This document shows, piece by piece, positions 20,872-33,158 of a DNA stretch of 64,000 nt. Location of the stretch: NCBI RefSeq assembly GCF_000143535.2, contig NC_037315.1, forward strand, positions 62,001-126,000. The letters are read 5' to 3'. The notes below the pieces were generated by a model. That model made no database searches. It saw only the letters and a list, made by a program, of their open reading frames with translations, and was not told the DNA's origin. Numbering within the stretch: position 1 is the stretch's first letter; every line of letters starts with the position of its first letter. Origin of the DNA: Botrytis cinerea B05.10 (Eukaryota; Ascomycota; Leotiomycetes; Helotiales; Sclerotiniaceae). Both the position numbers and the translations under genes were made by a program.

Positions 20872-23341
20872 GGTTCTATATAAAAATCTTTATCTCAGAG
20901 GGTGAATTGAGAAATGTTGAAAATCTGGAACAAGAAACAAAGGTCGTGGGGGGGGAATTAGTCGATTGTCTGTATTTAGTGTTTTAGACTTCAATTCTTC
21001 ACCATTACAAAATTGGAACTTAAAGTATATACTGCTCATGTAGGTTGTTGCTGATTACAGTAAGCGCCTCTTAATCCACTACCAATCAAAACGTTCTGGC
21101 GCTTACTCCAACCCATGTACATAAGCATATTCTTTTAACATGGAAGTAATCTTCATAGAATGTCACATTAGTAGGAAACATATCTTATCAACGAGACACT
21201 TAGCTTCTGGGGGCAATGAATCTTTCAAGATATCTCTCTTGAATAAAGCTTAGCATCTATTCTGTAATTAAGTCTAACCACCAGATTTGTTTGCCACAAG
21301 TGGGGGGAAGGGGGATTTCAACGTGGGTATGAGGGGTTGCGCACGGAAGTTTGACTATTTGCCAGGGCTCTGTGGTTTGTGCTTTCTCGAATGAATTCAA
21401 GGGTATTCAATAATTTATTTGATAAATGGAAGGGTCAAATTGTCAAGTTTTAGATGTTTGTTGGTTCGTTGGATATTCATGACTTGCGATTAGTTGTAAA
21501 TCGCATCATTTTCTATGAAATTAACGAAAGCTACAGAAGCTCGCACGCGAGCACTTAAAAAAAGGTGTCAGGACCGAGCGATGGTCCGTGGTATATTTTC
21601 TTCTAGAAGCTAATAATTGGCACATCATAAACCAGAATAATGGGGGAAGACTGAACTAACACATGACCAAGCTTTCTTTACCCACCTGCCTCTTTTTCTC
21701 ATTCACATCTGTGCCTCTACTTTGCAGGGGAGACACCACTTATCTTTTCCCTCTGCCCGATCTATTGTCTTGGGATCCCACGAACATCGTATCGCGATGT
21801 GATTTCAGCTTTTCATTATCAAGATAGAGTATATGGCTCTTCAAAGTCATATTCGAATTACTAGATTGTCAAAATAGCCAATTAATCTCAGTGTTTTTGC
21901 GCTCGCTCATATGCCAAGATATAAGCATCAGCTCGGATAGATAGATGGATGATTAGACAAGATAAGTGAGCTAGAACAACTGTTGGAACATTTGTCTCCT
22001 GACAACTGGGAAATTCCCAGTTTATCTTAATCAATACATCAGACGAGAATTTCAATTCTAGATTTGGAAAGTCCTTATCAATTCAGCAAATGTCGATAGC
22101 GATTCCACCTTCTTATTGTGGAGTGAAAGTTATCATCCGGCTTGGCCCGTCGGCAGGATGTAACCTAGCCAAGCCAAAACGTTTAACTGGTGTGTTTGAA
22201 CGACTTGTTGTCCCGTTGTGAGAGGTACGACATGAACAATGGATAGTGTGATATGGAATTGGTGGTAGGCTAGGCGATTAATGAACTGATCGGTTCCTGT
22301 TGGGGATTTATGCCCAAAGCTCTTTCTTGTGCCTTCAAAAGTACTGTGATTACCTACAGTCTGAATCAATAACGACATTCAGGTTAATTCATCAGACATT
22401 AGTCTCGGTTTTCGATTAAAGATCTTACTGAAGGGAAGCAGGATGGTCGTAGTATGGTCCGTGGTAACAACACAAGCATCTAGTGCTGGGTAAGGTATCC
22501 TTCGTGGCTAATTAGAAAGGTCTTGGAAACGAGAAGCCTTCATTTAGCACTTGGCACAATTATCCCTGCACATACTGATACATACATCGACTAGCATTCT
22601 CAATCTGGACGGACATGCCGTGAGATAACATGATTGTTTAATCGCTGGCCCTACCCCCTGATAAATATCTCCAAGAAAAATAATTAAGGAGGAACATGAT
22701 CTCAGTTGTTATCCCACCTATCACATCATCTACATCAATATTTGTTCTTCCTTCTAGATTGCCTCTGAATATAGCAGTGTACCAGGAAGTATCCGTGGGA
22801 ACCCCGAACTTTCACCATATCATTGTATATGGTCAAAGCCTGTCCAGAAAATAGCCCCAGCAAGTACTCATGCCCAGCGGTAGTGTAGGGTTTGGCGCCA
22901 TCCAAATGGTAGCAATCCATGCAAATTACTATCAATTCAGTTAGGGTCATCCGATGGAACAAGATCCCATGTTCATTTTTCTCAAAAAGAACCTAGGATT
23001 TAAACTTCGATCGTCGGGTTTTTATGTGGCAAAGATATTTTGGACTCTCGCGCGGTCAGTTGGGATTCTAGTGAAGGCGTGCGATATGGCTACGATCACA
23101 CAAGGATCCTATTTGCCTTATCGTGCTCGTACGAGATATCGGTTCTGTATTCCGCAACACCAAGACTTTCTATTTCCATTGGCAAGCATGGGTATCACCA
23201 GAGAGCTGGCAAAGCGACATATATGAGAGAGTGTGTAACTCCCTCTGAATTTTCTGCCTGTGTCTCAAATAATTCTTTTCTTTCAGCCGCAAACTGGTTG
23301 TGACTTCCCAACCCAAAGTCAACCACAGTTAATCCGACAAA
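20872..23341. other. Long intergenic region between the two OPT genes
   Basis: Nearly 2.5 kb without a recognisable gene. It contains a perfect 10-bp inverted repeat (AGTAAGCGCC at 21059-21068 and its complement at 21098-21107) just downstream of the first OPT gene, and a 13-bp direct repeat ATGGTCCGTGGTA at 21581-21593 and 22454-22466. The right part is the promoter region of the second OPT gene. Confidence 0.5.
21059..21107. repeat. 10-bp perfect inverted repeat
   Basis: AGTAAGCGCC and its exact complement GGCGCTTACT flank a 29-nt loop, about 190 bp past the stop of the first OPT gene. It could form a hairpin in the 3' untranslated region; function unknown and chance is possible. Confidence 0.4.
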
Positions 23342-26071
23342 ATGCCAGTTGCTAACACTGATATATCAGTTGTTGGGGCATTCAATCCTGTCGAGGGTCA
23401 TATAGTTTCCGTTCCAACACATCATGAAATCGACGAGAAGCTACGTATCTCGGCTGACAATCGAGAAATCTCCAAGGATACATTAGATATTGACACCAAG
23501 GAATTGTCTGATGGATCTAAAGATGATGATAGTGACGATGTCATCATTGTTACTGGTGCGGACGCAGCTGCTCACTTGTTGCCGCTTAGAGATGATGGGC
23601 AGCCAGCGTTGAGCTTCAGAAGCATTTTCTTAGCTACCATTCTTTCGGGATTTCAGGCGGTCATGTACCAGATCTACTCTGTCAGTAGTCATTGACACCA
23701 TTCCTATCATGAACAAAAGCTGATATCTGTATTTAGTTCAAACCCACATCGTTGGGTGTTATTCAAGGTACCTTCATCGTACTGATTGCCTACTTCTTGG
23801 GCAAGACATGGGCAAAGGTACTTCCTCGCGGTGACAAATTTGAAGCTCGCTGGAGAGAAAGAGGTGGACAAGGCACTATACCATTGCATATTCGGATCAT
23901 CTCCTTCTTCAACTATGGACCATGGAACCTCAAAGAACATGCTATCTGTGCAATTACTGCAACATCAGCATCCAATGCAGCAGAAACAATCACCGTTTTC
24001 GCAGCTCAAAATCTCTTCTATGGATTACCTCTTAGTGCTACCACGGTCATATTGGCAGTTATATCCATTGGTCTATTTGGATATGGACTCTGTGGAATGC
24101 TTCGCCCAATTATGGTTTGGCATCCAGAGTCTGTATACTGGAGTACACTACCAACGGTCAAGACACTTCAAGGACTTCACTGGCAAGATTTGAAACATTC
24201 CAAACCCCTCAGATACTTCTGGTATGCATTTGGAAGTATGTTTGCTTATGAATTCCTTCCGGCCTATATCTTTCCTTGGTTGAATTCTGTTTCAATTCCA
24301 TGTTTGGCAGCCATGAATGCTACGGGAAGTAAGGCTGCAGCACTCACTAATGTCTTTGGGGGTGCGACAAACAATGAGGGCATGGGACTTTTCACCCTAT
24401 CATTCGACTGGCAATATGTAAGTCGGAGATTAGTCATCCATTTCTTTCGAGGTTGATTCAAAGAGAAACTAATCAAAGTAAACTCGTAGATCACATCTTT
24501 CAACACTTCTCTTCCTCTCAAAACACAAGCTCATAGTTTGGCCGGATACATTGTCTGCTTTGCTGCCATGGCTGGTATTTACTACACCAATGCCTGGGAT
24601 TCAAAATCGCAACCATTCATGTCAACACAACTTCGTTCGGAAAATGGCTCAAGATATCCAACTGGACAAGTATTTACCAATGGTTTCCTAAACGAGACTG
24701 CTCTGGAGGAATATGGCACTCCAAGTCTAACAGGAAGCTTTGCGTATGCTATGTTCATGGCAAATGCTGCTGTAAGTTTCTCCAATACGTACGTTTATTC
24801 TTTCACGAACATTGACTTAACTTCTTTAGATCGGTGCTCTTATCACTCATTGTTTTGCGTTCTGGGGTGGAGATGTTGTCCGAGCATTCAAAAGTGCGAG
24901 GGCAGGAACTTACGAAGATCCACATCATGCTCATATGGCTAGAACTTACAAAGAAGCTCCATGGTGGTGGTATGTTGCTATCCTCGTTATCAGCTTTGTT
25001 CTTGGCCTTGTCGTCGTGATCAAAGAGAATATTACTCTACCAGTCTGGGCGTACATAGTTGCGTTACTGTTAGGATGTTTCATCGCCCCTCTGGTACGTA
25101 TATCGTGACTAGTTTCATCTCTCTGTCATTCTGACGTTCTCATAGAGTAATCTTCTATATGCTCGATACGGAAACGGTATTGCCACAAACAACTTGTCAA
25201 AAATGTTGGCGGGTCTCATGCTTCCTGGACGTCCAGTTGGAAATATGTATTTTGCGGCTTGGTCCCATAATGTCATTGCCAACACAGTCAATCTTTCCAA
25301 TGATCTGAAATTAGGCGAATATCGTAAGTATCCACAACCTTTCATTCACCAACCACAAACTAACTCGACAATCAGTCAAAATCCCTCCTCGTGTCATGTT
25401 CCTTACCCAAGTATACGGTACTATCTTGGGAGGTTTCGTCAATTATGTTGTGATGATATCCATCGTGAATGAGAATCGGGAACTTCTCTCCACGGGAAAT
25501 GGTAATAGTTCCTGGAGTGGTGCTACCATCCAAGCTTTCAACACCAATGCAGCTTCTTGGGCTTTGGCAAAACAACTCTATAAATCGGGAGCGAAATACT
25601 CTGTTGTCCCATTGGGATTGGTGGTTGGCGCCGGTATTGTTCTCGCTCATCGTATCACAGTATATGTAAGTGCTCCCGATTTTTTCTTTCCTTGCCTTTA
25701 GAAATCACATGCTAACTTCAACTCTAATACAGTTCATTCCCAAGATTCGTGGTTTCGCCTTGACAGAAATCAATATGCCTCAATTTATCCAATACGCCGG
25801 ATATATTCCTTACAACCAATCTCAAACCTGCGTAATTCTCAGTCAAGTGCTAGCAGGTTTCTTCACCCAGTTTTATCTCCGTAATTATCGACCAAATATC
25901 TTCAAAAACTATTCTTATTTGATTACCGGAGCTTGGGATGGCGCGAGTTATACCGTGCTTTTCATTCTGAGTTTTGCAGTTTTCGGAGCCGGTGGATTTG
26001 CGGCACCATTCCCACAATGGTGGGGAAATAATGTTAATGGTAATTATGATCATTGTCCTATTGCGGAGTAG
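23342..26071 (+). CDS. Oligopeptide transporter (OPT family), 790 aa
   Basis: Second OPT-family transporter. Seven exons: 23342-23680, 23737-24417, 24490-24771, 24830-25093, 25146-25323, 25376-25665 and 25733-26071, introns 52-72 nt, all in frame. The first donor is GTCAGT. An acidic N-terminal region of about 90 residues (DDDSDDVIIV) precedes the first membrane span. Signatures: ISFFNYGPWNLKEHA, where the NPG motif reads NYG; GEYLKIPPRVMFLTQVYGT with an intact KIPP motif; FPQWWGNNVNGNYDHCP at the C terminus. It is clearly diverged from the OPT gene at 18228: different intron positions and low identity outside motifs, so the pair is not a recent duplication. It resembles the OPT branch that includes isp4-like and siderophore/peptide transporters; substrate unknown. 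Confidence 0.93.
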
Positions 26072-26438
26072 ATAAGGATGAATGGCAAGAGAGGATAGGC
26101 AGGATTGTTGGGATCAACTTGTGGAGGACTTCATTCAATGTATGTCGTGGAAGGCTCTTGGGTGGTCTTCCTCATCCCGCACGCGTGGATCTCGATCGTG
26201 CCCCAGAGGCAAACAGAGTCTCGTATGAAATAGACGTCCTGTTAATATAACCATGATAAGAACATGTCCTCCACTTGTTGTTTCATCTGTTTTGTTCCTT
26301 CTTTGTGCAAGTTTTATATACGAGTGAAGTGATATCTATAAACCACATTTTTATATCAAAATAACTATAAGCGTGAATACACCGAATGACTCACTTGCCG
26401 ACTTGATCGGATATATCCGGTAATAACGGGTCGTGATA
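26072..26438. other. Intergenic region
   Basis: About 370 bp after the second OPT gene. No gene; it includes a short partial palindrome (ggatatatccgg, 26409-26420) close to the element at 26439. Confidence 0.4.
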
Positions 26439-26800
26439 CAGAAAAACTTGGCTATACCGGACTGGTATATACCGGAATCTATATACCGGAATAATTTCCT
26501 GATTTGTGCACTTTTTATATGGTGATACCGGATTTTTTGGATATACCGGTATACCGGACACTTTTTTTGCGAATCCGGTATAAATTTTGGTGGTAAATTT
26601 AGCTGAATAAGCTTTTTTTTGATTAATAAGCTTGATTCGCTATAGTCACATGATTTTTTCCGAAAATATCGGGCTTTAAAGCTGAAATCGGATATAAATC
26701 TTGGTTAGAAAGCTTGGACCACCATTTTTTATACCGGAATCTTCTTTATACCGGATTTGATTGGTCGAAAATCTGAGTCCGGTATAACCAAGTTTTTCTG
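26439..26800. mobile_element. TA-flanked non-autonomous Tc1/mariner-type MITE
   Basis: A 25-bp terminal inverted repeat with one mismatch: CAGAAAAACTTGG, then C or T, then TATACCGGACT. TA dinucleotides flank both ends (26437-26438 and 26801-26802), as expected for Tc1/mariner-type insertion. No open frame inside. The interior is filled with about ten copies, in both orientations, of the octamer ATACCGGA or a close variant, an unusual density of repeated subterminal motifs. Confidence 0.85.
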
Positions 26801-27478
26801 TACGAGTCATGAAGATAGCTGAAATAACCGAAAATAACCTCGGAGCTGACAAATGTGACATGTAATCCTTAGCAAAACGAAGAAAGTGGGATACCAACAA
26901 ATGTACTTTCCAAAATTCGATATCAATTCAGATAAATATTTCAAATATGACTCTCTACAGGATATGACAGGAAGCATGTGCTAGAATATGAGGGCATTCA
27001 GAAATTGATTGAATTCAGTGTACTAACTGACTAGAAGGACAAGGGCCCTGACATATAGATTTCTGACTGATCTATATGCCAGAGCTCTTGCTGATACGAA
27101 TTGGAGCTAGCTCCCCCTGCTCTAGTACCCATAAAAAACAATATCTCTCAACAATATTCTTGATTTTGATACAAATATTTGTATAATATATATATTCATG
27201 AAATAAACTATTATTCAATCATTTCAATCTTGATTTACAGTGATAATATTGAGTGGTTGAGTGTTCCCATAATTTGCGGGGTAGATGAACGCGGGGGCGG
27301 GAGCCTTCCGTGTTTAATAAGTCTGGAAATATCACCACCCAGTGGATAGTATGTTGCATGTACATTGTATCATCTTTTGGACAGTGATAATTCATTTTGA
27401 TTCCCTTCCATTTTCTATCTTTACGGATCAATTCAATTCTAGTAATCCCTCTGTTCTAAATAACTACACACACCCAAA
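26801..27478. other. Intergenic region upstream of the acyl-CoA ligase
   Basis: No gene. An imperfect hairpin is present at about 27044-27086 (CATATAGAT and ATCTATATG arms, CTG-type extensions). The remainder is the promoter region of the ligase. Confidence 0.4.
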
Positions 27479-29613
27479 ATGCCCATTTCCTCTCGCTGGC
27501 ATCTCTCCATCCCTTCCATCTCCCTCCCAACCTACCTTTTTACTTCCTCCACGCACCCCCTCCCAGATAAACTGGCCTTCATTGACGCTTCGAATCCTTC
27601 TCAATTCCTCACTCAATCAGATTTTCGACTATATTCCCAACGTTTAGCTGCTGGGTTGATCAAAAATGGTTTACAGCCGGGAGATAGAGTTCTACTCTTT
27701 TCGAGTAATAATCTCTTCTTTCCAGTGATTATCATGGGAATTATTATGGCAGAAGGAATTTTTACAGGTGCAAATCCGGGGTTTGTGGAAAGGGAATTGG
27801 CTTATCAGCTTAGTGATTGTGGAGCGAAGTTTCTACTTTGTGGGGAGGGAGGTTTGGAGGTGGGAATCAAAGCAGCCGGGAAAGTAGGCTTAGGGAGGGA
27901 GAAATTGTTTGTATTTGACGATATAGAGAAGGAAATTGGTATCATAAAACAGGAGACGAAAGGACTAAGGAGTTGGTGGGAACTTCTAGAGACTGAGGAA
28001 GTAGGGGGAAAGTTTCAATGGAAGGAAGATTTTGATCCGAAGGAAGCGGTTTGTTGTTTAAATTATAGCTCTGGTACAACGGGTGTACCTAAGGGAGTGA
28101 TGATCACGCATTATAGTAAGTTCTGACATTCTTTCAAATCCTCATTTTCCCCCAAGGAGATACTACCGAGGTTTGATCGAAGATTAACAGTCATGTTACC
28201 TAGATTATGTTGCAAATTCGATACAATACAGACATTTACATGAACTCCATCCGGAAACACCAGAAAGAAACAAGAAAGCGTAAGTTCCACAGTCAAAAGC
28301 AATCATTTTCCGCTAATAATCTTTAAAAATAGAAAATGGTTATGTTTCCTCCCTCTGTACCACGCAATGGGTCAAACGATTTTTGGAGCTGTGGCACCTA
28401 AACGCGGTATTCCGGTTTATATCATGAAGAAATTTGATTTCAAAGAGATGTTAGAAGCAGTACAAAAGTATAGAATTACTTCGTTGAGTATGGTGCCGCC
28501 AATCGTTGTTGTTAGTATTCATCATTCTGTCACATTAGCCGAGGGGCACGAAACATTAACAAAGACATGTATAGATGCTCGTCAAATCGCCGCTCACGAA
28601 ACAATACGATCTTAGTAGTATCCTCGATATGGCTTCTGGCGCCGCGCCACTAAGTGGTGAGGTGATAGATGAGGTAGAGAAGCTGTGGCCAAATGGGAAT
28701 GTCAAACTTACTGTAATTTCCTCTCCGTATTTTAATTTCTCAATCACTCCATTGAAACTAATTATTGATTAAACAGCAAGGATGGGGAATGACTGAAGCA
28801 ACTTGCTCACTTCTAGGCTGCGATCCTCGACAGGATCCTGTACCGAATTCAGTAGGCGAACTTAATGCCAATTGTCATGCGAAAATTATGGATCCGGAGA
28901 CATTAGAGGAGCTTAAACAAGGTGAACGGGGTGAAATTTGGGTTCAGGCACCTAAGTACGTTATATTTCTCAGTATTAACCGACATTTACATTTTCTTGT
29001 ATTGATGTTCCATATCACTCATAACATATTACACAAAGCATCTAACAAATCAAAGTGTAATGAAAGGATACTGGAAAAAACCTTCTGCCACCCAAGAAAC
29101 CTTGATAAACTCCCCATCTGGTATCTGGCTTCGCACAGGAGACATCGCTTACGTCGATTCTCGAAACCATTTTTTCATTGTAGATCGGATGAAAGAACTT
29201 ATTAAAGTAAAAGGCAATCAAGTGGCTCCTGCGGAATTGGAAGCTTTGTTATTAGAACATCCGGAGATTGCAGATGCAGCCGTAATTGGAGTAATGATCG
29301 GGGAGGGAGAAGTACCCAGGGCTTATATCGTAAAGAGTGGTGGCAGTGGAAATAGACTAAACGCAGAAGAAGTGATGGGATGGGTGGAAAAGAGGACCAG
29401 TAGATTTAAGTGGTTGAAGGGTGGTGTGGAGTTCGTAGAGGCAATTCCTAAGAATCCGGTGAGTTTTCGTCTCCACTCTTGGATGGTAGTCTAAGGAAGT
29501 TTCATAAAATACACGAACTAACGGGGTTTTAGAGCGGGAAAATATTGAGGAAGTTGTTGAGAGAGAAGGCTAAGGAGGAGATCAGTAAAATTTACACAAA
29601 AGCTCGGCTTTGA
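27479..29613 (+). CDS. Acyl-CoA synthetase / 4-coumarate-CoA-ligase-like protein, peroxisomal
   Basis: ANL-superfamily enzyme that adenylates a carboxylic acid and forms its CoA thioester. Seven exons: 27479-28115, 28204-28279, 28333-28510, 28575-28712, 28777-28955, 29056-29458 and 29533-29613; 563 aa. Motifs: P-loop YSSGTTGVPKGVMITH, FLPLYHAMGQT, QGWGMTEAT, WLRTGDIAYVD, the hinge and linker IVDRMKELIKVKGNQVAP, and PKNPSGKILRK with the catalytic lysine in the last exon. All expected catalytic residues are present. The protein ends in Ala-Arg-Leu, a permitted type-1 peroxisomal targeting signal, which suggests peroxisomal location as in many fungal 4CL-like ligases. The substrate (aromatic acid or fatty acid) cannot be read from sequence alone. 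The next gene, a quinate/sugar-type transporter, could fit aromatic-acid use, but that is speculation. Confidence 0.92.
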
Positions 29614-30656
29614 GACTCAGTATAGTCGGAACGAGGTTTTGGCAATATGTAAATGTAATCTCAAATATCAATCAATGTAGTCAAATGATAATGAAAGACT
29701 ACATGATCGTGTGCACCACGAAAAAACACTTTCAAAACAATTATCGAGAAGTATGTGAATTTCTCATGACTTTTCTTCCTCAAATTTATGTCACCAAAGC
29801 AAATAGTTGACACATCCATTTTTTATACCAATTCATAGTCTTTTGGAAGCGCAGGGGAGCTTTCAAATGCCAAGATTGTAGAAATTTCAGACCACATTAG
29901 CTCATCACAGTCATTATATAGTTAGGTCTAATTACACAAACGTTTCAGCGTCTTTAACATGACAGATATACAAATATACATGTTCATGATTGCTCTGTTA
30001 ATGAATGAATTACACTATCCCACTCATCATTTTAAGTACCGGAAAAGTCTCGGGTAACCCCTCTTCCCCGTGGGGTACATGCCAACCCCCACGTTTTTGA
30101 CTTACACGCAGTATGACGTGAAAGAAACTCCACTACTCCATCATTCGTCAACTTCTTTCCACCAAACGAAAATTTCCCCGAGGTATAGCACGCGGACAAG
30201 ACTATTAAGGAAATCCGCTCCAAATCCTAGTCAAAAAATGCTTCAAATCCCGCCTCTTTTCCACAATGGTCTTATTTCACGAATGCTTTTCTACTCTGAT
30301 ACCCCGCAAACAGTAAATGTACACGCATCAATTCGTGAGTTAGCGAGTTTGATCTGTTACACCCCAGATCTTCGTGGTACGAGTAATGGCGTGGGGGTGG
30401 ATTGAAAAACGGGATGAGGTGACGGCAATGACTATGGTTACATCGCATAATAAAAATTAATGATCCACTTGCTGTTTATACAAGTAGATGTGGAAGAATG
30501 AAGCAAAATTCATTTTCCCCCTCGTCGATTGATTGCTTTTGTCCTCTCTGCCTCCCATAATTAGCAATCGTTTGTTGTATTGTTCTCTACTCCACGCAGA
30601 CATATTGGACAAATTATCTTTACAATATTTGATGATAGTCACAAACAATTGCCACT
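29614..30656. other. Intergenic region
   Basis: About 1 kb between the ligase and the MFS transporter, same strand. Nothing recognisable; it should hold the ligase 3' end and the transporter promoter. Confidence 0.4.
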
Positions 30657-32396
30657 ATGTCCACATCTCACACTATTGGATCACCAAGCACCAATTCTCA
30701 AAATATTCTTGAAACATCAACTTCATCAAGACCATCACGTTATCGTCAATTCATCGATGATATATCCGCAAACCGCAATGCATATTTTCTCACAGTAGTC
30801 GCCTCATTTGGCGGCATGTTTTTCGGTTGGGATACCGGACTTATCGGTGGAATTCTCACGATGCCCGCATTCCAAGATTCATTTGGACTCGAAAAAGGAT
30901 CCTCAACTTACACTAATGTTTCGGGAAACATTGTTTCTGTCCTACAGGGAGGATGTTTCTTTGGTGCATTGTCAAGTTTTTATATTAGTGATGTTTTTGG
31001 TAGAAAAAAGGCATTGTTTGTAGCTGATTTCATCTTTTTGGTGGGTTCGATCATTCAAACCACCAGTGGAATGGGAACAACGAGTTTAGGACAACTTTAT
31101 GCGGGAAGATTCATTGGAGGGTTTGGGGTTGGATTAGTGAGTGCGGTTGTACCAACTTACATTGGAGAGAATGCTAGTAAGGAGATAAGGGGGAGATGCG
31201 TGGGGTGTATGCAGTTGTTTAATGTGTAAGTGCCCAATTCTCGTTATTCCCGAGAGATCATACTAACAAATCATAGAACTGGCATAATGCTCGCTTATTT
31301 TATAAATTATGGTATGAACAAGAACATAGCCGGCAACAATCCGCTTAAATGGAGGGTTCCTTTCGCTTTACAAATGCTTCCAGGTGTCTTTCTCGGACTA
31401 GGACTCTTTTTCCAAAATGAAAGTCCACGATGGCTCGTCGAAAAAGACCAACATGAAAAGGCTCTTCATGCACTCTCCCGTGTTCGTCGTCGTTCTCCCA
31501 CAGATCCACTGATCCAACGCGAATACAATGAAATAATTGCGGACTTTCACGGAAAAGAGAAATTAACCCTCATTCGACAAATGAAACTCACGGTCTCGAA
31601 CAAATCTTCGTTCTACGCTGTTTCTTTAAGTGCAATCCTTATGTTTTGGCAACAGTGGACCGGGACAAATAGCATCAATTATTATTCTCCAGAAATATTC
31701 GAGACGGTGGGCCTGAAAGGCACATCTGCAGGACTTTTTGCAACAGGAATTTATGGTGTCGTGAAAGTTTGCGTTACTGCACTAGGACTTATGTTTGCGA
31801 CAGAGCAAGTTGGCAGGAAGTGGTGTTTGATTGTAGGAGGATTGGGACAAGCATTTGCTATGTTCTATATTGGTATAAACCAAGCTGTCAATCCTCCAGT
31901 TGATGGAGCACCCTTGGACGGAAACTCCACCTTCGCAATTGTTTGCGTCTACCTCTTTGTTGTATTCTATTCCTTTGGCTGGGGACCCATTCCATTCGTT
32001 CTCAGTTCCGAATGTTCTCCCAACCATCTACGCAGTTTTAGTATGGCACTTGCTATTGCAGTACAATGGTTATTCAACTTTATCATCTCGAAGATCACAC
32101 CATTTATGCTAAGTGGGATTACCTACGGAACTTTTTTGCTTTTTGGTGGGTGTTGCATATTGATGACAATTTATGCGGTTATCTTTGTTCCGGAGACGAA
32201 GAATGTTCCACTAGAGAGAATTCATACGCTTTTCGAAGGAGAGATCATAAAAGGGGCATGTAAGGATACGATACCTCGATTGAGAAGATCTAATATGTTG
32301 AGGGAGATGAGAAGGGATGGGGAGGAGGAGGATTTCGGAAAGGGGGATGACAATGGAATGAGTGTACATGTTGAGAGGGTGGATGGAAGGGTTTAA
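30657..32396 (+). CDS. MFS sugar porter family transporter (quinate/hexose type), 562 aa
   Basis: Major facilitator of the sugar-porter family, plasma membrane, about 12 membrane spans. Two exons, 30657-31225 and 31277-32396, with one 51-nt intron (GTAAGT...ATCATAG). Signatures: ASFGGMFFGWDTGLIGG in TM1, SDVFGRKKA between TM2 and TM3, AGRFIGGFGVGLVSAVVPTY, PRWLVEK in the central loop, QQWTGTNSINYYSPEIFE in TM7, EQVGRKW between TM8 and TM9, and FVPETKNVPLERI after TM12. These include both halves' GRK motifs and the PETK signature, so the protein should be functional. The cytosolic tail is about 60 residues and acidic. The overall look is nearest to fungal quinate and hexose transporters; substrate not determined. 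Confidence 0.92.
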
Positions 32397-33158
32397 AAGG
32401 GAAATGAGATTCATTAAATGTTGAGAGTCAGCTTCGGTAGAAAGTGTACATTTTAATATTCAAGGAAAATTAATGTGTTCTTGAACATATAGAGAAAGAT
32501 GGGCATCAGTGTGAAAACCACTCTTTCAGAGTTTCGCGAACAAAATTTTCTCATCTCTAGAATGACACGCAACGAACGATTTATTTTCATGTATATTTTG
32601 CAAAGCCACAACGCGGAATAAGATAATGAACGCACATTTATGATCGTTCGACGTCTGTAGCTTGAGAAGAATGGCGTTGATTAAAAACGAACGCCGCGAC
32701 AACGAACATGTGGCGACATACTTTATGCCATACATCGCTGACTATATGGGCATAGAGGAGCATATTTATATCAAATCATGATGATCACAATCAAGATCAC
32801 ACATTTGATCGTGTGATGAAACTTTTGGCTGCTCTACTCGTAGCACCTTGGGTGCGATTTAGGAACGATTTCGATCGTCTTCCCTCAACTAATACATTAT
32901 TGCAGCCCGCAGAGACTATCTACTGACAAAAAAATTCAATTCCAATAACATCGCAGATACGGACTTCATTTTGGATAATAATACTTGGCCATATAGCTCA
33001 AATGAAAAGACAATTATAAAGAATTACTCAATATTACAATGGGTATATCCTTGAACTAAAAGATATTAGTTCACTAGTCGTCTTCCTGACTGCGAATAAT
33101 CTGTCAAGAATCAATCAAAGACAACATCTCCTATATTTCCAATTCTCAAAGAGCTCCT
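32397..33158. other. Intergenic region between convergent genes
   Basis: About 760 bp holding the 3' ends of the MFS gene and the minus-strand methyltransferase. A small palindrome (TCACAC...GTGTGA near 32800) is present. No gene recognised. Confidence 0.4.
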
